A stretch of DNA of 64,000 nt from Pontibacter roseus DSM 17521 (GCF_000373265.1 NZ_KB890766.1:218594-282593); one strand, 5' to 3'; shown: positions 43,828-54,963, counted from the first letter of the stretch. Numbers and translations: made by a program. Notes: generated by a model from the sequence alone, not told the origin.

Positions 43828-44509
43828 CCTGCTTCTTTTTCTTTTTCTTGTTGCTGTCGAGCAGGGCAGGTATGTCGCGGATGAGTTTGTCTACCTGGGC
43901 CGGGTCAGTGCCGTCGTAGATGCCGCGCACGTGCCGGTTCTGGTCCACGAGTACGAAGGCGCCGCTGTGCACAAACCCTCCGGGCTCTTCCTGGTCCTCC
44001 TGTGCCGTCACCATGTACTGCAGGGCGATGTCGTAGATGCTGTCTTTCTCCCCGGTCACAAAGTGCCACTTGTCGCTGCTCACCTGCAGGCGTTCGGCGT
44101 AGTCACGCAGCACGGCCACCGTATCGTGCGCCGGGTCAATGGTGTGGGAGAGGAGCACTAGCTGTGGCTCATCCTTGAAGGCCTCGTACACGCGCAGCAT
44201 CTGGCTCTTCATTTTGGGGCAGATAGTGGGGCAGGTGGTGAAGAAGAAATCCGTCACGTATACCTTGTCCTGCAGCGTGAGGCTGGTCACCACTTGGCTG
44301 TCCTGGTTGATGAAGGCGAAGTCGGGGATGCGGTGGTAAACCGTGTCGGCCACCTGCTGGCCGCCTGATTCACGTTGTACTACCTGCCGCTCACCTAAGT
44401 AGGGTAGCTCGGAGTTAGCGTCAGGGCCGCCGGAGCAGCCTTGCAATAGTCCCGCCAGCAGTACCAGCAGGATGACAAAGCCGGAATTGGAAATGCTACT
44501 TCTGTTCAT
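43811..44509 (-). CDS. SCO1/SenC-family copper chaperone
   Basis: 232 aa thioredoxin-fold lipoprotein. The start is ATG 44509 (MNRSSISNSGFVILL), not a TTG further up; lipobox LLQGC (Cys25). The copper motif is CPTIC (Cys93, Cys97) in FFFTTCPTICPKMKSQM, with the SHTIDPAHD loop carrying the conserved His later. SCO proteins deliver copper to the CuA site of cytochrome oxidase or act as thiol reductases. It overlaps the upstream lipoprotein gene by 14 bases and the cytochrome c downstream by 17. Confidence 0.92.
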   Translation of the reverse strand: MNRSSISNSGFVILLVLLAGLLQGCSGGPDANSELPYLGERQVVQRESGGQQVADTVYHRIPDFAFINQDSQVVTSLTLQDKVYVTDFFFTTCPTICPKMKSQMLRVYEAFKDEPQLVLLSHTIDPAHDTVAVLRDYAERLQVSSDKWHFVTGEKDSIYDIALQYMVTAQEDQEEPGGFVHSGAFVLVDQNRHVRGIYDGTDPAQVDKLIRDIPALLDSNKKKKKKQDADTQ

Positions 44510-44924
44510 AGGGAGAATAGGATTGTTTGGCGTTGGCAATGGTACTGTCCATCAAGGCTTTCACACCGGCCATTTTAGTATGTTCTTCCTGTAGGTATAG
44601 CATAGCCTGCTCGTGGGCCAGCGTGTCAGGCGCTTTGTACTGGCGCATCCAGCTCATCATGGCTTCATCGGCTTTGTAGAGCTGCGTGATTTGCTGGTTG
44701 AGTAAGTTAACAGTGGCTGTATCGGTAGATTGTTGTGCTAGTGAATCGCGCAGGGAGGTGAGGCTGCGGCGCAGGCGATATATCTTGCCCATGTCGGCCA
44801 TGGCCACGTCGTGCAGCTGCATCACCTCCGACTCCAGCGCCTCCTGCTGCTCTGCTTCGGAGGGGCCGCTCTGGCAGCCGGCCAGCAGCAGGGGGAAGAC
44901 GAGGTATAGGGGCCACTTTTTCAT
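44496..44924 (-). CDS. Helical lipoprotein, unknown function
   Basis: 142 aa. ATG at 44924 gives a signal with lipobox LLLAGC (Cys17). The mature part is nearly all helical with heptad-like runs from about residue 25 (EAEQQEALESEVMQLHDVAMADMGKIYRLRRSLTSLRDSL, broken across a coiled coil) to the end. First in an operon with SCO and cytochrome c, so a link to oxidase or copper handling is inferred from position. No family recognised. Confidence 0.82.
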   Translation of the reverse strand: MKKWPLYLVFPLLLAGCQSGPSEAEQQEALESEVMQLHDVAMADMGKIYRLRRSLTSLRDSLAQQSTDTATVNLLNQQITQLYKADEAMMSWMRQYKAPDTLAHEQAMLYLQEEHTKMAGVKALMDSTIANAKQSYSPYEQK

Positions 44925-45062
44925 GTAGTTTCTTTTGGGTGCGTGATGGGCAGGTATAGCCCGCCAGCGGTAAATTGGTTGTCCCTGTAAAGGTACGGCA
45001 TCCGGCAGAATAATAACCAGTGTAACGTGATTGATTAGCGGCCCAGCTAGAGGATGCAAAAA

Positions 45063-45084
45063 AGCCCGGTATACCAACCGGGCT
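45063..45084 (-). terminator. Terminator of the DUF2267 gene
   Basis: 8-bp stem AGCCCGGT / ACCGGGCT with a 6-base loop; on the minus strand a T-run follows. Its loop also contains the GGTATACC motif. Confidence 0.75.
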
Positions 45085-45112
45085 GGTTCAACAATGGATT
45101 CAGGATTGCACG

Positions 45113-45541
45113 CTAGGCAGGAACGGCTATCTCTGAATGCAGGGCGTGTGCCACCTGGTTGTACTGCCCCTCGGACAAGCGGCTGCGCAGGAACTTCATC
45201 ACATCCTGAAAGGCATAGTGCACGTGGTCCAGGGTTGGGAAATCAGCATTTTCCGCAAAGGCGTCTTTGGAGCGGATGAACTCCAGCCACTCCTCATCGT
45301 GGCGTATGCGCACCGGCTCCTCGCGCAGCGTAAAGCCGTCGAAGTAAATGCCTTTCCAGACAACAGGGAGCTGGGCAGCCAGGTGGATGGCCTCACCGGC
45401 CGGAATGCGGTCGCGGATAGCGTGCAGCACCGAGCGGAAGATGCGGGCCGCCTTCTGCTCGTCGTCTATGCCCAGGTAGCCGCAAAGCTCGTGTAACCAT
45501 GTTTTGGCCTCCTTTTGATAATTCTCAAAATTCATCGACAT
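45113..45541 (-). CDS. DUF2267-family protein
   Basis: 142 aa, DUF2267: FENYQKEAKTWLHELCGYLG at the start, RIFRSVLHAIRDRIPAGEAIHLAAQLPVVWKGIYFDGF in the core. The family is all-helical and often sits with stress-response genes; function is unknown. Start is ATG 45541; it has a strong Shine-Dalgarno AAGGAGG five to six bases upstream, which is rare in Bacteroidota genes and suggests high expression. The frame upstream of it opens at a TTG that would include the SD itself. Confidence 0.87.
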   Translation of the reverse strand: MSMNFENYQKEAKTWLHELCGYLGIDDEQKAARIFRSVLHAIRDRIPAGEAIHLAAQLPVVWKGIYFDGFTLREEPVRIRHDEEWLEFIRSKDAFAENADFPTLDHVHYAFQDVMKFLRSRLSEGQYNQVAHALHSEIAVPA

Positions 45542-45712
45542 GTTTACCTCCTTTTTTAAGTTCAAAAATTGTACTCACTCTTTTATCAACGAGGCAGGCC
45601 TCCAAGAGTTAGGGGTTTGGAGGGGAAGCAAGGACTGACAAGGTGAAAGCGCCTTTTCGGGTGGTGATGGTATAAAATCGGTTAGTGGACCAGCAACCGA
45701 ACTTTCGTCCGG

Positions 45713-46042
45713 CTACCACTTCTTGAATACAAAAAATACCGCCAGCAGGATGAAAACGAAGCCCACGATGTAGTTCCACTTCACCTCCTCTTTCAGGTAT
45801 AGCACCGAGAAGGCCACAAATACTACTAGCGTGATGACCTCTTGGATGGTTTTGAGCTGGAAAGCCGTGAATTGCCCGTGCCCGATGCGGTTGGCTGGCA
45901 CTTGGAAGCAGTATTCAAAGAAGGCGATGAGCCAGCTCACCAGTATCACTTTCCAAAGCACCGTGTCTTTGAACTTGAGGTGGCCATACCAGGCGAAGGT
46001 CATGAAGATGTTGGAGATGAGCAGGAGCAGAATGGTTTTCAT
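45713..46042 (-). CDS. DUF486 (DMT-like) membrane protein
   Basis: 109 aa with four predicted helices: TILLLLISNIFMTFAWYG, VILVSWLIAFFEYCFQVPANRIG, QEVITLVVFVAFSVLYL and YIVGFVFILLAVFFVF. The segment AFFEYCFQVPANRIGHGQFTAFQLK is the DUF486 signature. Function unknown; it resembles half of a drug/metabolite transporter. Start is ATG 46042; the open frame upstream adds 19 residues (MQVRTDWRRG...) that do not fit. Confidence 0.88.
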   Translation of the reverse strand: MKTILLLLISNIFMTFAWYGHLKFKDTVLWKVILVSWLIAFFEYCFQVPANRIGHGQFTAFQLKTIQEVITLVVFVAFSVLYLKEEVKWNYIVGFVFILLAVFFVFKKW

Positions 46043-46228
46043 GTAGAATGACAAATGGTTGCAGCGGCGCCCTCGGCGCCAATCCGTACGAACCTGCAAA
46101 ACTGCGAAAAATAAGATTAGGCCTCGAAGAGGGGCGTCACTATTTTTTAATCGAGTACCTACCTATATGCAATCTGTTGGCACGGTTTTCGTTATAGAAA
46201 CACTATATAGACGCTACCTATCTTCTCT

Positions 46229-46867
46229 ATGAAAAAGGCATACTTACAGGTGCTGACACTTACTATCCTTCTGATTATTGTCAGCGGCTGCGACACCCGT
46301 AGGGCAGCTGCAGAGGAAGAGTACATTGAAGTGGTAGGGGAGTATGAAGGCAGTCTGCCGGAGGCCGGATTCCGGCTTAATTTGACGTTCAATGGCCCGC
46401 TGGACATGCACGACAGGTTTCAGGTATGGGCCGATTCCATGCAGCGGCAGACGGAAGGTATGGTGAAGCTGAACGACAACATCTACCTCAACCATATGCC
46501 GGAGCAGATGGGCCGCAAAATCAGCAGAAGCCAGTTCCAGGTGGGCGTGACCTACAGCCTGAATGTGGCAGACAGTGCCGCCTACAACCGCATCACCCGT
46601 GACCTGTTCAGGCGCAACCTGCCGTTCCACCTGAACGTGACCGGCAGCTACCTGGAGCCGGAGCGCAAGGCGGCCGTGCAGCGGGAGTCCCTGCAGCAAG
46701 CGCTGGACAACGCCCGGCAGAAGCTCGACTTCCTGAGCAATGGCCGGAGCTATGAAATTGTAGGTATGGAGGAGCTGCACCAGAGTCCTCCTTACGCGCC
46801 CGAGTACTATGAATACAACCGCCGCACCATCAGCCGGATAAAGGTGAAGGCGCGGCTGACGGAATAA
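46229..46867 (+). CDS. SIMPL-like lipoprotein
   Basis: 212 aa. Signal with lipobox LIIVSGC (Cys21). The mature part starts IEVVGEYEGSLPEAGFRLNL, like the first strand of SIMPL (DUF541) domains, and has ALDNARQKLDFLSNGRSYEIVGMEELHQ near the end, like the conserved helix and closing motif. Assignment to SIMPL is tentative because the central region is divergent. Outer envelope location; function unknown. A hairpin terminator follows at 46962-46991. Confidence 0.65.
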   Translation: MKKAYLQVLTLTILLIIVSGCDTRRAAAEEEYIEVVGEYEGSLPEAGFRLNLTFNGPLDMHDRFQVWADSMQRQTEGMVKLNDNIYLNHMPEQMGRKISRSQFQVGVTYSLNVADSAAYNRITRDLFRRNLPFHLNVTGSYLEPERKAAVQRESLQQALDNARQKLDFLSNGRSYEIVGMEELHQSPPYAPEYYEYNRRTISRIKVKARLTE

Positions 46868-49136
<2,269 letters not shown>

Positions 49137-49160
49137 TCCATTTCTGAAGCAGAAAACAGC

Positions 49161-49195
49161 AGCGGCTGCTCCTTTATGGGAGCAGCCGCTTTTTT
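49161..49195 (+). terminator. gyrB terminator
   Basis: 12-bp perfect stem AGCGGCTGCTCC / GGAGCAGCCGCT, loop TTTATG, then T-run. Confidence 0.9.
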
Positions 49196-49388
49196 GTGGG
49201 CAGTTGTGGTTTCTGTATTTGTAAGCTGCTGATGTGATTTAAATTTGATACGGGGCTTTTACTCATTATACGTACTTGCAGCCTTTGATTCACATTCTGA
49301 GTTCTGTAAAAAAGTGTTATCCCAATTTTGATGTAGCATGAGCTAGATTATTAGGATTATGATTAAACTTGTTAAATAAGAAAGTAAT

Positions 49389-50027
49389 ATGATAGGCAAG
49401 GTACAGCAAGTTATTAAGTCACTTATACCTAGAGCTTTGAAGAGTTGGCTGGTGGGCCTGTTACAGAAGCAGCAGCTCAAAGACTGGCAAAAAAGCGGCT
49501 ACCCCTTGCCTCCTCCTGATGTCGTAAAATATTCTATTGTGCGGGAGTACCAGCAAAAGTACGGCTGTAAGGTCTTGGTGGAGACGGGTACCTATACTGG
49601 CAACATGGTCCAGGCACAGAAGGAAAATTTTGATAGAATCATCTCTGTTGAACTGGGCGAAGAGCTGGCCGAAGCCGCAAAGCGAAAGTTCAAGAGCGAC
49701 AAGCATGTTTCTATCATTCAAGGGGATAGTAGCGAGGTCCTTCATCAGATTGTGAAAGAGTTACAGGAGCCTGCACTGTTTTGGCTGGATGGGCATTACT
49801 CCGGGGGAATTACAGCCAAAGGAGAGAAGAATTGCCCCATATTCGAGGAGTTGACTGCCATACTTACGGACAACAAGTACAATCATGTTATCTTAATTGA
49901 TGACGCCAGGTGCTTCATTGGTCAAGATGATTATCCCACAGTTGAGGAACTGACAGAATTTATCAGAAGCAGAGACAAAAAGTATAGAGTTAGCACCGAG
50001 TACGATATCATTCGATACGTGGTATAA
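49389..50027 (+). CDS. Methyltransferase-like protein
   Basis: 212 aa. A Rossmann-type core is visible: KVLVETGTYTGNMVQAQ (motif I-like, ETGTYTG), RIISVELGEELAEAAKRKF (acidic end of strand 2), VSIIQGDSSEVLHQIV, and ALFWLDGHYSGG / VILIDDARCFIG. This fits class I SAM-dependent methyltransferases of the group found with glycosyl or polysaccharide genes. No partner gene is nearby. Codon composition is AT-richer than neighbours and its upstream region is AT-rich, hinting at recent acquisition. Confidence 0.75.
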   Translation: MIGKVQQVIKSLIPRALKSWLVGLLQKQQLKDWQKSGYPLPPPDVVKYSIVREYQQKYGCKVLVETGTYTGNMVQAQKENFDRIISVELGEELAEAAKRKFKSDKHVSIIQGDSSEVLHQIVKELQEPALFWLDGHYSGGITAKGEKNCPIFEELTAILTDNKYNHVILIDDARCFIGQDDYPTVEELTEFIRSRDKKYRVSTEYDIIRYVV

Positions 50028-50033
50028 AGCTCG

Positions 50034-50537
50034 TCACTTCTCCACCGCCTGCTTCAGCTGCTCATACACCTTCCCCATTTTGTCCAGCACGGCTTGCTGC
50101 TCACTCAACTTATAATCACGTTTCAGGTCATTTGGCTGATGGTAGCTCAGGTATACCTGGCCATTTTCATCTTGCCATACCAGCAGTTTTAAGGGCAGTT
50201 CCAAGCCAGTGCGCTGGTCGGCCTGCATCAGGCTGGTGCCTACCAAAGGGTTACCAAAGATGAGCAGGTGGGTAGGGCGCAACTTCAGCCCTTTGTCAGC
50301 GGCGGCTTTGGCATGATCCACCTCCGCCACTAGGTTGATGCCCAAGTCCTGCAGCGAGGCACGAAGCCTGTCAAGTGTTTCTTCCACCCCGAAAGAGCTG
50401 AGGCTGGTGATTGTCTTCTCCTCCGGGAGTGCCTGCCCTGCTGCCAAATTGATGTTCAACATGAAAGCGGCAATAAGTAGAATCAGATTTTTCGTCATAT
50501 TCATGTTCTGTAGCTGTTTGGTTTGGTATGTTGTCAT
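50034..50537 (-). CDS. DUF302 exported protein
   Basis: 167 aa. The core SFGVEETLDRLRASLQDLGINLVAEVDHAKAA ... LLIFGNPLVGTSLMQADQRTGLELPLKLLVW is DUF302. A signal peptide MTKNLILLIAAFMLNINLAAGQ begins at residue 14, so the true start may be one of the internal ATGs (50504 or 50498). However, the ATG at 50537 overlaps the PagL-like stop as TAATG, the classic coupling arrangement. DUF302 proteins are of unknown biochemistry. Confidence 0.85.
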   Translation of the reverse strand: MTTYQTKQLQNMNMTKNLILLIAAFMLNINLAAGQALPEEKTITSLSSFGVEETLDRLRASLQDLGINLVAEVDHAKAAADKGLKLRPTHLLIFGNPLVGTSLMQADQRTGLELPLKLLVWQDENGQVYLSYHQPNDLKRDYKLSEQQAVLDKMGKVYEQLKQAVEK

Positions 50538-51661
50538 TAAAACCGCACCCCTGCCCGCACGTCCAGAAAGTCAGCCACGTGGCGGTGCGCTTTCAGGTTG
50601 AGGCCAAAGAACGGCATGCTGCTGGTGTGGTACTCCAGTCCCCAACGCTGGTAGACCGGGTCGCGGGCTTTGACGGGAGCGTACACATACACGCCCAATT
50701 GCTGACTGAACCGGAACCTCCCAATCCGGAATTCGTGGCCTGCCAGCAGGGCGCCGCGCTGGAAATCCTTGTCTTCTCCCTTGTTTTGCAGCTGCCGCCG
50801 CAGGGCGTAATCTGCCACCCATTCTGCCCCGCCGGTCAGTGCGCTCAGCCGCCCGATGGGCTGGCTCACGTTCGCGGCTATACCCACCAAAGCGAGCCTC
50901 TTGGAAGATAACTCCTTACGGTCTTTGCCCGTTCCGAAAACCGCCACCAGGAAATTCCGCTCCTGTTGCACTGCCCGCGCCTGCGTCAGGTGCCGCTCCG
51001 GGAACGTGGCCGGCCGCAGTGCGTAGTTTATACCTAGCGTGGCCGACGGAAAGTTGATACCCTTGTTCGGCTGCCTGAGTCCGCCATTGGAGATGTGCTT
51101 ATAGGTGCCTCCGGCGCGCAGTATCCAGCGCTCACTAAGCCGGTAGTTGCCCAGCAGGCTAATCTCCAGCGGAAAACTGATGGCGGTGCTGTAAAAAAGG
51201 TTATCTGGATTATCGGTTGGGTGGTAGGTATTGTCCATATAAGCCAGACCTCCCCCCAAGCGGAAAGACAGACTGAATCGTCTGTGCGCCGACAGGAAAG
51301 GCTCTACGTATAGCAACAAGGTATAGGCATTGCCCAGCACCTCAGGGTTGTCAAAGTTGTAGAAGGCCACCGAAGCTCCCAGACGAGGGTAGCCATGCAG
51401 GTATAGCCAGGCCCTGTCGTTAGTGAAATGCAGACTCAGGTCAGCCTCAATACCCCAAGGGTAAGATTTGGATAGGTGCCGGATGTCGCGGGAGTGCGGA
51501 ATGATGAAACCAGTGTGTCCCGTTAAACCCAAATTGATAGCCGCTCGGGAGGAATCTGGGTTGAAAGAAACAGCGGCCGATGAAGGCGCGGAAAGGAAAA
51601 GCAGTAGCATGATGGCCGCTATACCTGAAAATCGAGTACACTTATGACTCCTTCTGCTCAT
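50537..51661 (-). CDS. PagL-like lipid A deacylase (acyloxyacyl hydrolase family)
   Basis: 374-aa outer-membrane protein with a signal (residues 1-30). Beta-barrel-like alternating strands dominate. The PagL active-site triplet is present: His189, Ser191, Asn192 in GGTYKHISNGGLRQPNKGINF, the pattern H-x-S-N followed by PNxG. PagL removes a 3-O-linked acyl chain from lipid A, a remodelling that lowers endotoxic activity (family knowledge). The protein is twice as long as the ~170-residue Pseudomonas enzyme, so it belongs to the larger Bacteroidota type. Confidence 0.87.
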   Translation of the reverse strand: MSRRSHKCTRFSGIAAIMLLLFLSAPSSAAVSFNPDSSRAAINLGLTGHTGFIIPHSRDIRHLSKSYPWGIEADLSLHFTNDRAWLYLHGYPRLGASVAFYNFDNPEVLGNAYTLLLYVEPFLSAHRRFSLSFRLGGGLAYMDNTYHPTDNPDNLFYSTAISFPLEISLLGNYRLSERWILRAGGTYKHISNGGLRQPNKGINFPSATLGINYALRPATFPERHLTQARAVQQERNFLVAVFGTGKDRKELSSKRLALVGIAANVSQPIGRLSALTGGAEWVADYALRRQLQNKGEDKDFQRGALLAGHEFRIGRFRFSQQLGVYVYAPVKARDPVYQRWGLEYHTSSMPFFGLNLKAHRHVADFLDVRAGVRF

Positions 51662-52082
51662 GCCGCCGCAATCATTTAAAAGCTATACCTACTCCCGCAT
51701 CTTCACCTGCACGTCCAGCGGTTCTTCCATTTAACTCAAACTCTCTGTCAGTGAATCAGTCTGGAGCTATAAGTCACTTCTTTTATACCGGTTATGGGGG
51801 AGAAATACCTGAATAGTTGCTGACTGATTTTAAGTCTGCTCGCAAAATTTGAGCCTGCACTTATTTTATACCACCTGGCGAGTGATAGGTTTTGCGCTTT
51901 TGCCGTATACCTGCTGCTATACCTGCCAAATGGAAATGGAAGCGCTTCGGAATCCTGAAAACAATTGTGCAAGCTTTCAGCAAAACACGTGACAAATTCA
52001 TATACAAAATCTATATTAGCAGTTAGGGCCGGCCAACCCGTGCCTATACCTTCGTCCGCCTTTGGGCACAACTTTTGAAGTC
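51662..52082. other. 421-bp spacer upstream of ppk
   Basis: Divergent region between PagL-like (minus) and ppk (plus). A weak TACCTTCG lies at 52047-52054 (-7-like for ppk). A 107-codon frame on the minus strand (51748-52071) shows no recognisable domain and is not annotated. Confidence 0.45.
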
Positions 52083-54218
52083 ATGCGAGGCAGCCCCATA
52101 ACACCTGAAAACATGCTAGTCAATAAGGTCTCTGACCAGATAAAGAGAAGTAAGTACATCAGCCGCGACCTGAGCTGGCTGCGTTTCAATTACCGCGTGC
52201 TCGACCAGGCCCGCGACACCAGCCGGAGTCTCTTCGACCGGCTTAAGTTCATGGCCATCACCGCCTCCAACCTCGATGAGTTTTTCATGATTCGGTTGGG
52301 CAGCTTGTACAATTACATTGACTACGGCAAGGAGCGACTCGACTATTCGGGGCTGCGGGAGCTGCCTTTCCGTAAGAAACTGCTGGACTACGCCCACCGC
52401 TTCGTCAATGACCAGTACCTGACCTTCAACAACGAGCTGGCGGAACTCTTTGACAAGAGCGGCTTCGACATACTCAAGGTAGGCGAACTGACCGAGATAG
52501 AGCAGAAGAAAGTGGACGGTTACTTCAAGAACACGATATACCCGCTGCTCACGCCCATGGTGTACGACAACTACCACGGCTTCCCGCTGCTCATGAACCA
52601 GCTGCTCACCTTTGGTGTGGTGACCCGCACCACCGAGGAGCAGAAGGCGCAGGACCGTGTGACGTTTGTGCAGATACCGCAGAACCTGGCCCGTTTCTAT
52701 GAAATCAACCGCAAGGACAAAATCATCTTCGTTCCGATAGAGGAGATTATCCGCTGGAAAATCAAAAAACTCTTCCGCAACGTGGACATCGTGTCGGTGA
52801 ACCTCTTCCGCATCACCCGCAACGGCGATTTCACGCTGGAGGAATCGGACGACATCGAGGCGGACTTCGTGCAGGAGATTAAATCGAAGCTGAAGACCCG
52901 CAAGAAAGGGCGCGTGGTGAGGCTTGAGATTGAGCGCAATCCATCGGCCTTCATGATGAAGGTGCTGAAAGAACGCTGGACCATTGACAACGCCAATGTG
53001 TTCACCATCAGCAGCATGATAGACCTGAGAGGCCTGTGGCAAATCATCAACCACCGCCAGTTCCGAGATAAGGGTTTCAAGCAGCCGGCGCCGGTGACGC
53101 CCCTCAGTCTGCCAAGCGAATCAGTGGACATGTTCCAGTACCTGAAGGAGCACGACGTGCTGCTGCACCACCCCTACAACAACATGGAGCCTGTGGTGCA
53201 ACTGCTGGAGCGCGCCGCCGAGGACCCTTACGTGCTGGGCATCAAGCAGACCATCTATCGCCTGGCCGACCAGTCGCGGGTGACGGCCGCCTTGCTGAAG
53301 GCTGCCGAGAATGGCAAGCACGTGTCGGTGCTGTTTGAGGTGAAGGCGCGATTTGACGAAGAACGCAATCTGCGGGAGGGAGAGCGACTGGAGAAGGCTG
53401 GCTGCTTCGTCATCTACGGCATCAGTAAGTACAAGACGCATACCAAGATGCTCATGATTATCCGGAAGGAAGGGGAGAAGGTGACGCGCTACGTGCACAT
53501 CGGCAGCGGCAACTACAACGAGCAGACGGCCCGCCTGTATACCGACGTGAGCCTGCTGACCACTAACGATGTGTATGCCCACGACGTATCGGAATTTTTC
53601 AACGTCATCACCGGCCACTCGCGTCCAAACGAGTACAAGTACCTGCTCACGTCCCCCAAAAGCATGCGCTCGCAACTCATTGAGCTCATCCGCCAGGAGG
53701 CCCGCAACGCCAAGAAAGGCCTGAAGAGTGGCATCGTCATCAAGATAAACTCACTGGAGGACAAAGAGGTGATTGATGAGTTCTACAAGGCTTCCAAGGC
53801 AGGCGTGCCTATCAAACTCATCGTGCGTGGTATCTGCTGCCTGCGTCCGGGCCGGGAGGAATTGAGCGAGAACATCACTGTGAAGTCGATAGTAGGAGAG
53901 TACCTGGAGCACAGCCGCATCTACTACTTCCACAACAACGGCGAACCCTTGGTATACGGCGGCAGCGCCGATATCATGGTGCGCAGCTTTGACCGCCGCA
54001 TCGAGGCGCTGTTCCTGATTGTGAACGAAGAGCTGAAGAAAGAGGCAATCAACATTCTGCACTACAACCTGCTCGACAACCAGAACTCCTATATCATGCG
54101 CGAGGACGGCACGTATGCCCGCAAGCGCCCCGCCGTCAATGAGGAGATCGTGGATGTGCACAAGGTGTTTTACAAGAAGGTGTTTGAGGAGGTGAAGGAA
54201 GAGGTTGAGTTGATATAG
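52083..54218 (+). CDS. ppk: Polyphosphate kinase 1
   Basis: 711 aa; polymerises ATP gamma-phosphate into polyphosphate. N-terminal KYISRDLSWLRFNYRVLDQA and MAITASNLDEFFMIR, then HHPYNNMEPVVQLLERAAEDPYVLGIKQTIYR, FEVKARFDEERNLREGERLEKAG, the autophosphorylated His in YKTHTKMLMI and HIGSGNYNEQTARLYTDVSLLT. ATG at 52083 chosen; 52113 is a possible alternative and TTG at 52062 is unlikely. It faces ppx across repeat copies A2/B2, so polyphosphate synthesis and breakdown are encoded side by side but convergently. Confidence 0.95.
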   Translation: MRGSPITPENMLVNKVSDQIKRSKYISRDLSWLRFNYRVLDQARDTSRSLFDRLKFMAITASNLDEFFMIRLGSLYNYIDYGKERLDYSGLRELPFRKKLLDYAHRFVNDQYLTFNNELAELFDKSGFDILKVGELTEIEQKKVDGYFKNTIYPLLTPMVYDNYHGFPLLMNQLLTFGVVTRTTEEQKAQDRVTFVQIPQNLARFYEINRKDKIIFVPIEEIIRWKIKKLFRNVDIVSVNLFRITRNGDFTLEESDDIEADFVQEIKSKLKTRKKGRVVRLEIERNPSAFMMKVLKERWTIDNANVFTISSMIDLRGLWQIINHRQFRDKGFKQPAPVTPLSLPSESVDMFQYLKEHDVLLHHPYNNMEPVVQLLERAAEDPYVLGIKQTIYRLADQSRVTAALLKAAENGKHVSVLFEVKARFDEERNLREGERLEKAGCFVIYGISKYKTHTKMLMIIRKEGEKVTRYVHIGSGNYNEQTARLYTDVSLLTTNDVYAHDVSEFFNVITGHSRPNEYKYLLTSPKSMRSQLIELIRQEARNAKKGLKSGIVIKINSLEDKEVIDEFYKASKAGVPIKLIVRGICCLRPGREELSENITVKSIVGEYLEHSRIYYFHNNGEPLVYGGSADIMVRSFDRRIEALFLIVNEELKKEAINILHYNLLDNQNSYIMREDGTYARKRPAVNEEIVDVHKVFYKKVFEEVKEEVELI

Positions 54219-54308
54219 GTATCTAACTCTCCGACCTATACCTGCCTGGATTAGGATTCTTAGAGTTCAGAAATTCAGAGAATGCTTCATTCTTGTCATT
54301 CCTCTTTA

Positions 54309-54509
54309 TGTCATTCCGACGAAAGGAGGAATCTCACGCCTTCTGGGCCGCACATCCAGCGCCAGCGCAGATGCGGCTTTTCTATAGAAAGTCAAGGGGC
54401 AGAGGAAATCACCAGGTGCAAAATAATCCCCATCTTTCACTGCCGGTTCCCGCTCCGCTCGAACCGGCAGTGGCTGTGGTAACAGATTCCTCCTTTCGTC
54501 GGAATGACA
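54309..54509. repeat. MITE/REPIN-like element, copy 2 (repeat A)
   Basis: 201 bp with the same perfect 26-bp terminal inverted repeats as copy 1 (54309-54334 and 54484-54509). The inner hairpin is CACTGCCGGTT (54438-54448) / AACCGGCAGTG (54462-54472); copy 1 has a different sequence but can also pair, which suggests the hairpin is conserved. Interior length differs from copy 1 by 23 bp. Confidence 0.85.
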
Positions 54510-54690
54510 GAGCGTGTATGGGAATGACTGGAGCATGAGCAGGTATGGCACCTGCTCACAATTGACACACCCCTGTCCCTCTCATGAGGGGAATATCCAC
54601 CGCTATGAACCCCCCCCTGCCCCCTTCAAAGGGGGACTTTCTGCCATCGCCTATTCCCAGGAATAGGCACTGTAGCACATAACACTGGCG

Positions 54691-54935
54691 GGTATAGCCT
54701 TAACACCCCTCTGGCTCCCCTCAAGGGGAGAGTTGCCCTGTAGCAACAGAGCGGCGGCATCGGCCCGGTGCACCTACCGACGATTTTGTGTCTGAGCGTC
54801 AGCGAGTTTAAAATCGTCTTGATTTTTTGCTTACTTTGGGGGGTAGGGGCCCTCGATTTTCATCAAGAAAAAAAGTAAGGCCCGCCCGGACAGGGCAAGC
54901 TATACAACAATTAAACGAGCGAGAAGCAATAGCCG
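54691..54935. repeat. Hairpin-rich intergenic repeat, copy 2 (repeat B)
   Basis: About 245 bp aligning with 26569-26834 in the same order relative to repeat A. Landmarks: GGTATAGCCTTAACACCCCT, CTCCCCTCAAGGGGAG, GAGCGTCAGCGAG, TTTTGCTTACTTTGGGG, TAGGGGCCCTCGA, AAAAAAAGTAAGGCCCGCCC. The internal 50-base duplication of copy 1 is absent. Confidence 0.8.
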
Positions 54936-54963
54936 CCGCTACACAAGCAAGCATTAGCCAGAA

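Larger units (their letters stand above)
54219..54963. other. 745-bp intergenic region with compound repeat
   Basis: Between convergent ppk and ppx. Contains repeat A2 (54309-54509), a CCCCCCTGCCCCCTTCAAAG hairpin near 54606, and repeat B2 (54691-54935). Short open frames here are not credible genes. Confidence 0.7.

Noticed and set aside
51748-52071. 107-codon open frame on the minus strand
   Set aside because: No recognisable domain, low-quality start and sits in the ppk upstream spacer.
52116-53054. 312-codon open frame on the minus strand
   Set aside because: Antisense to ppk.
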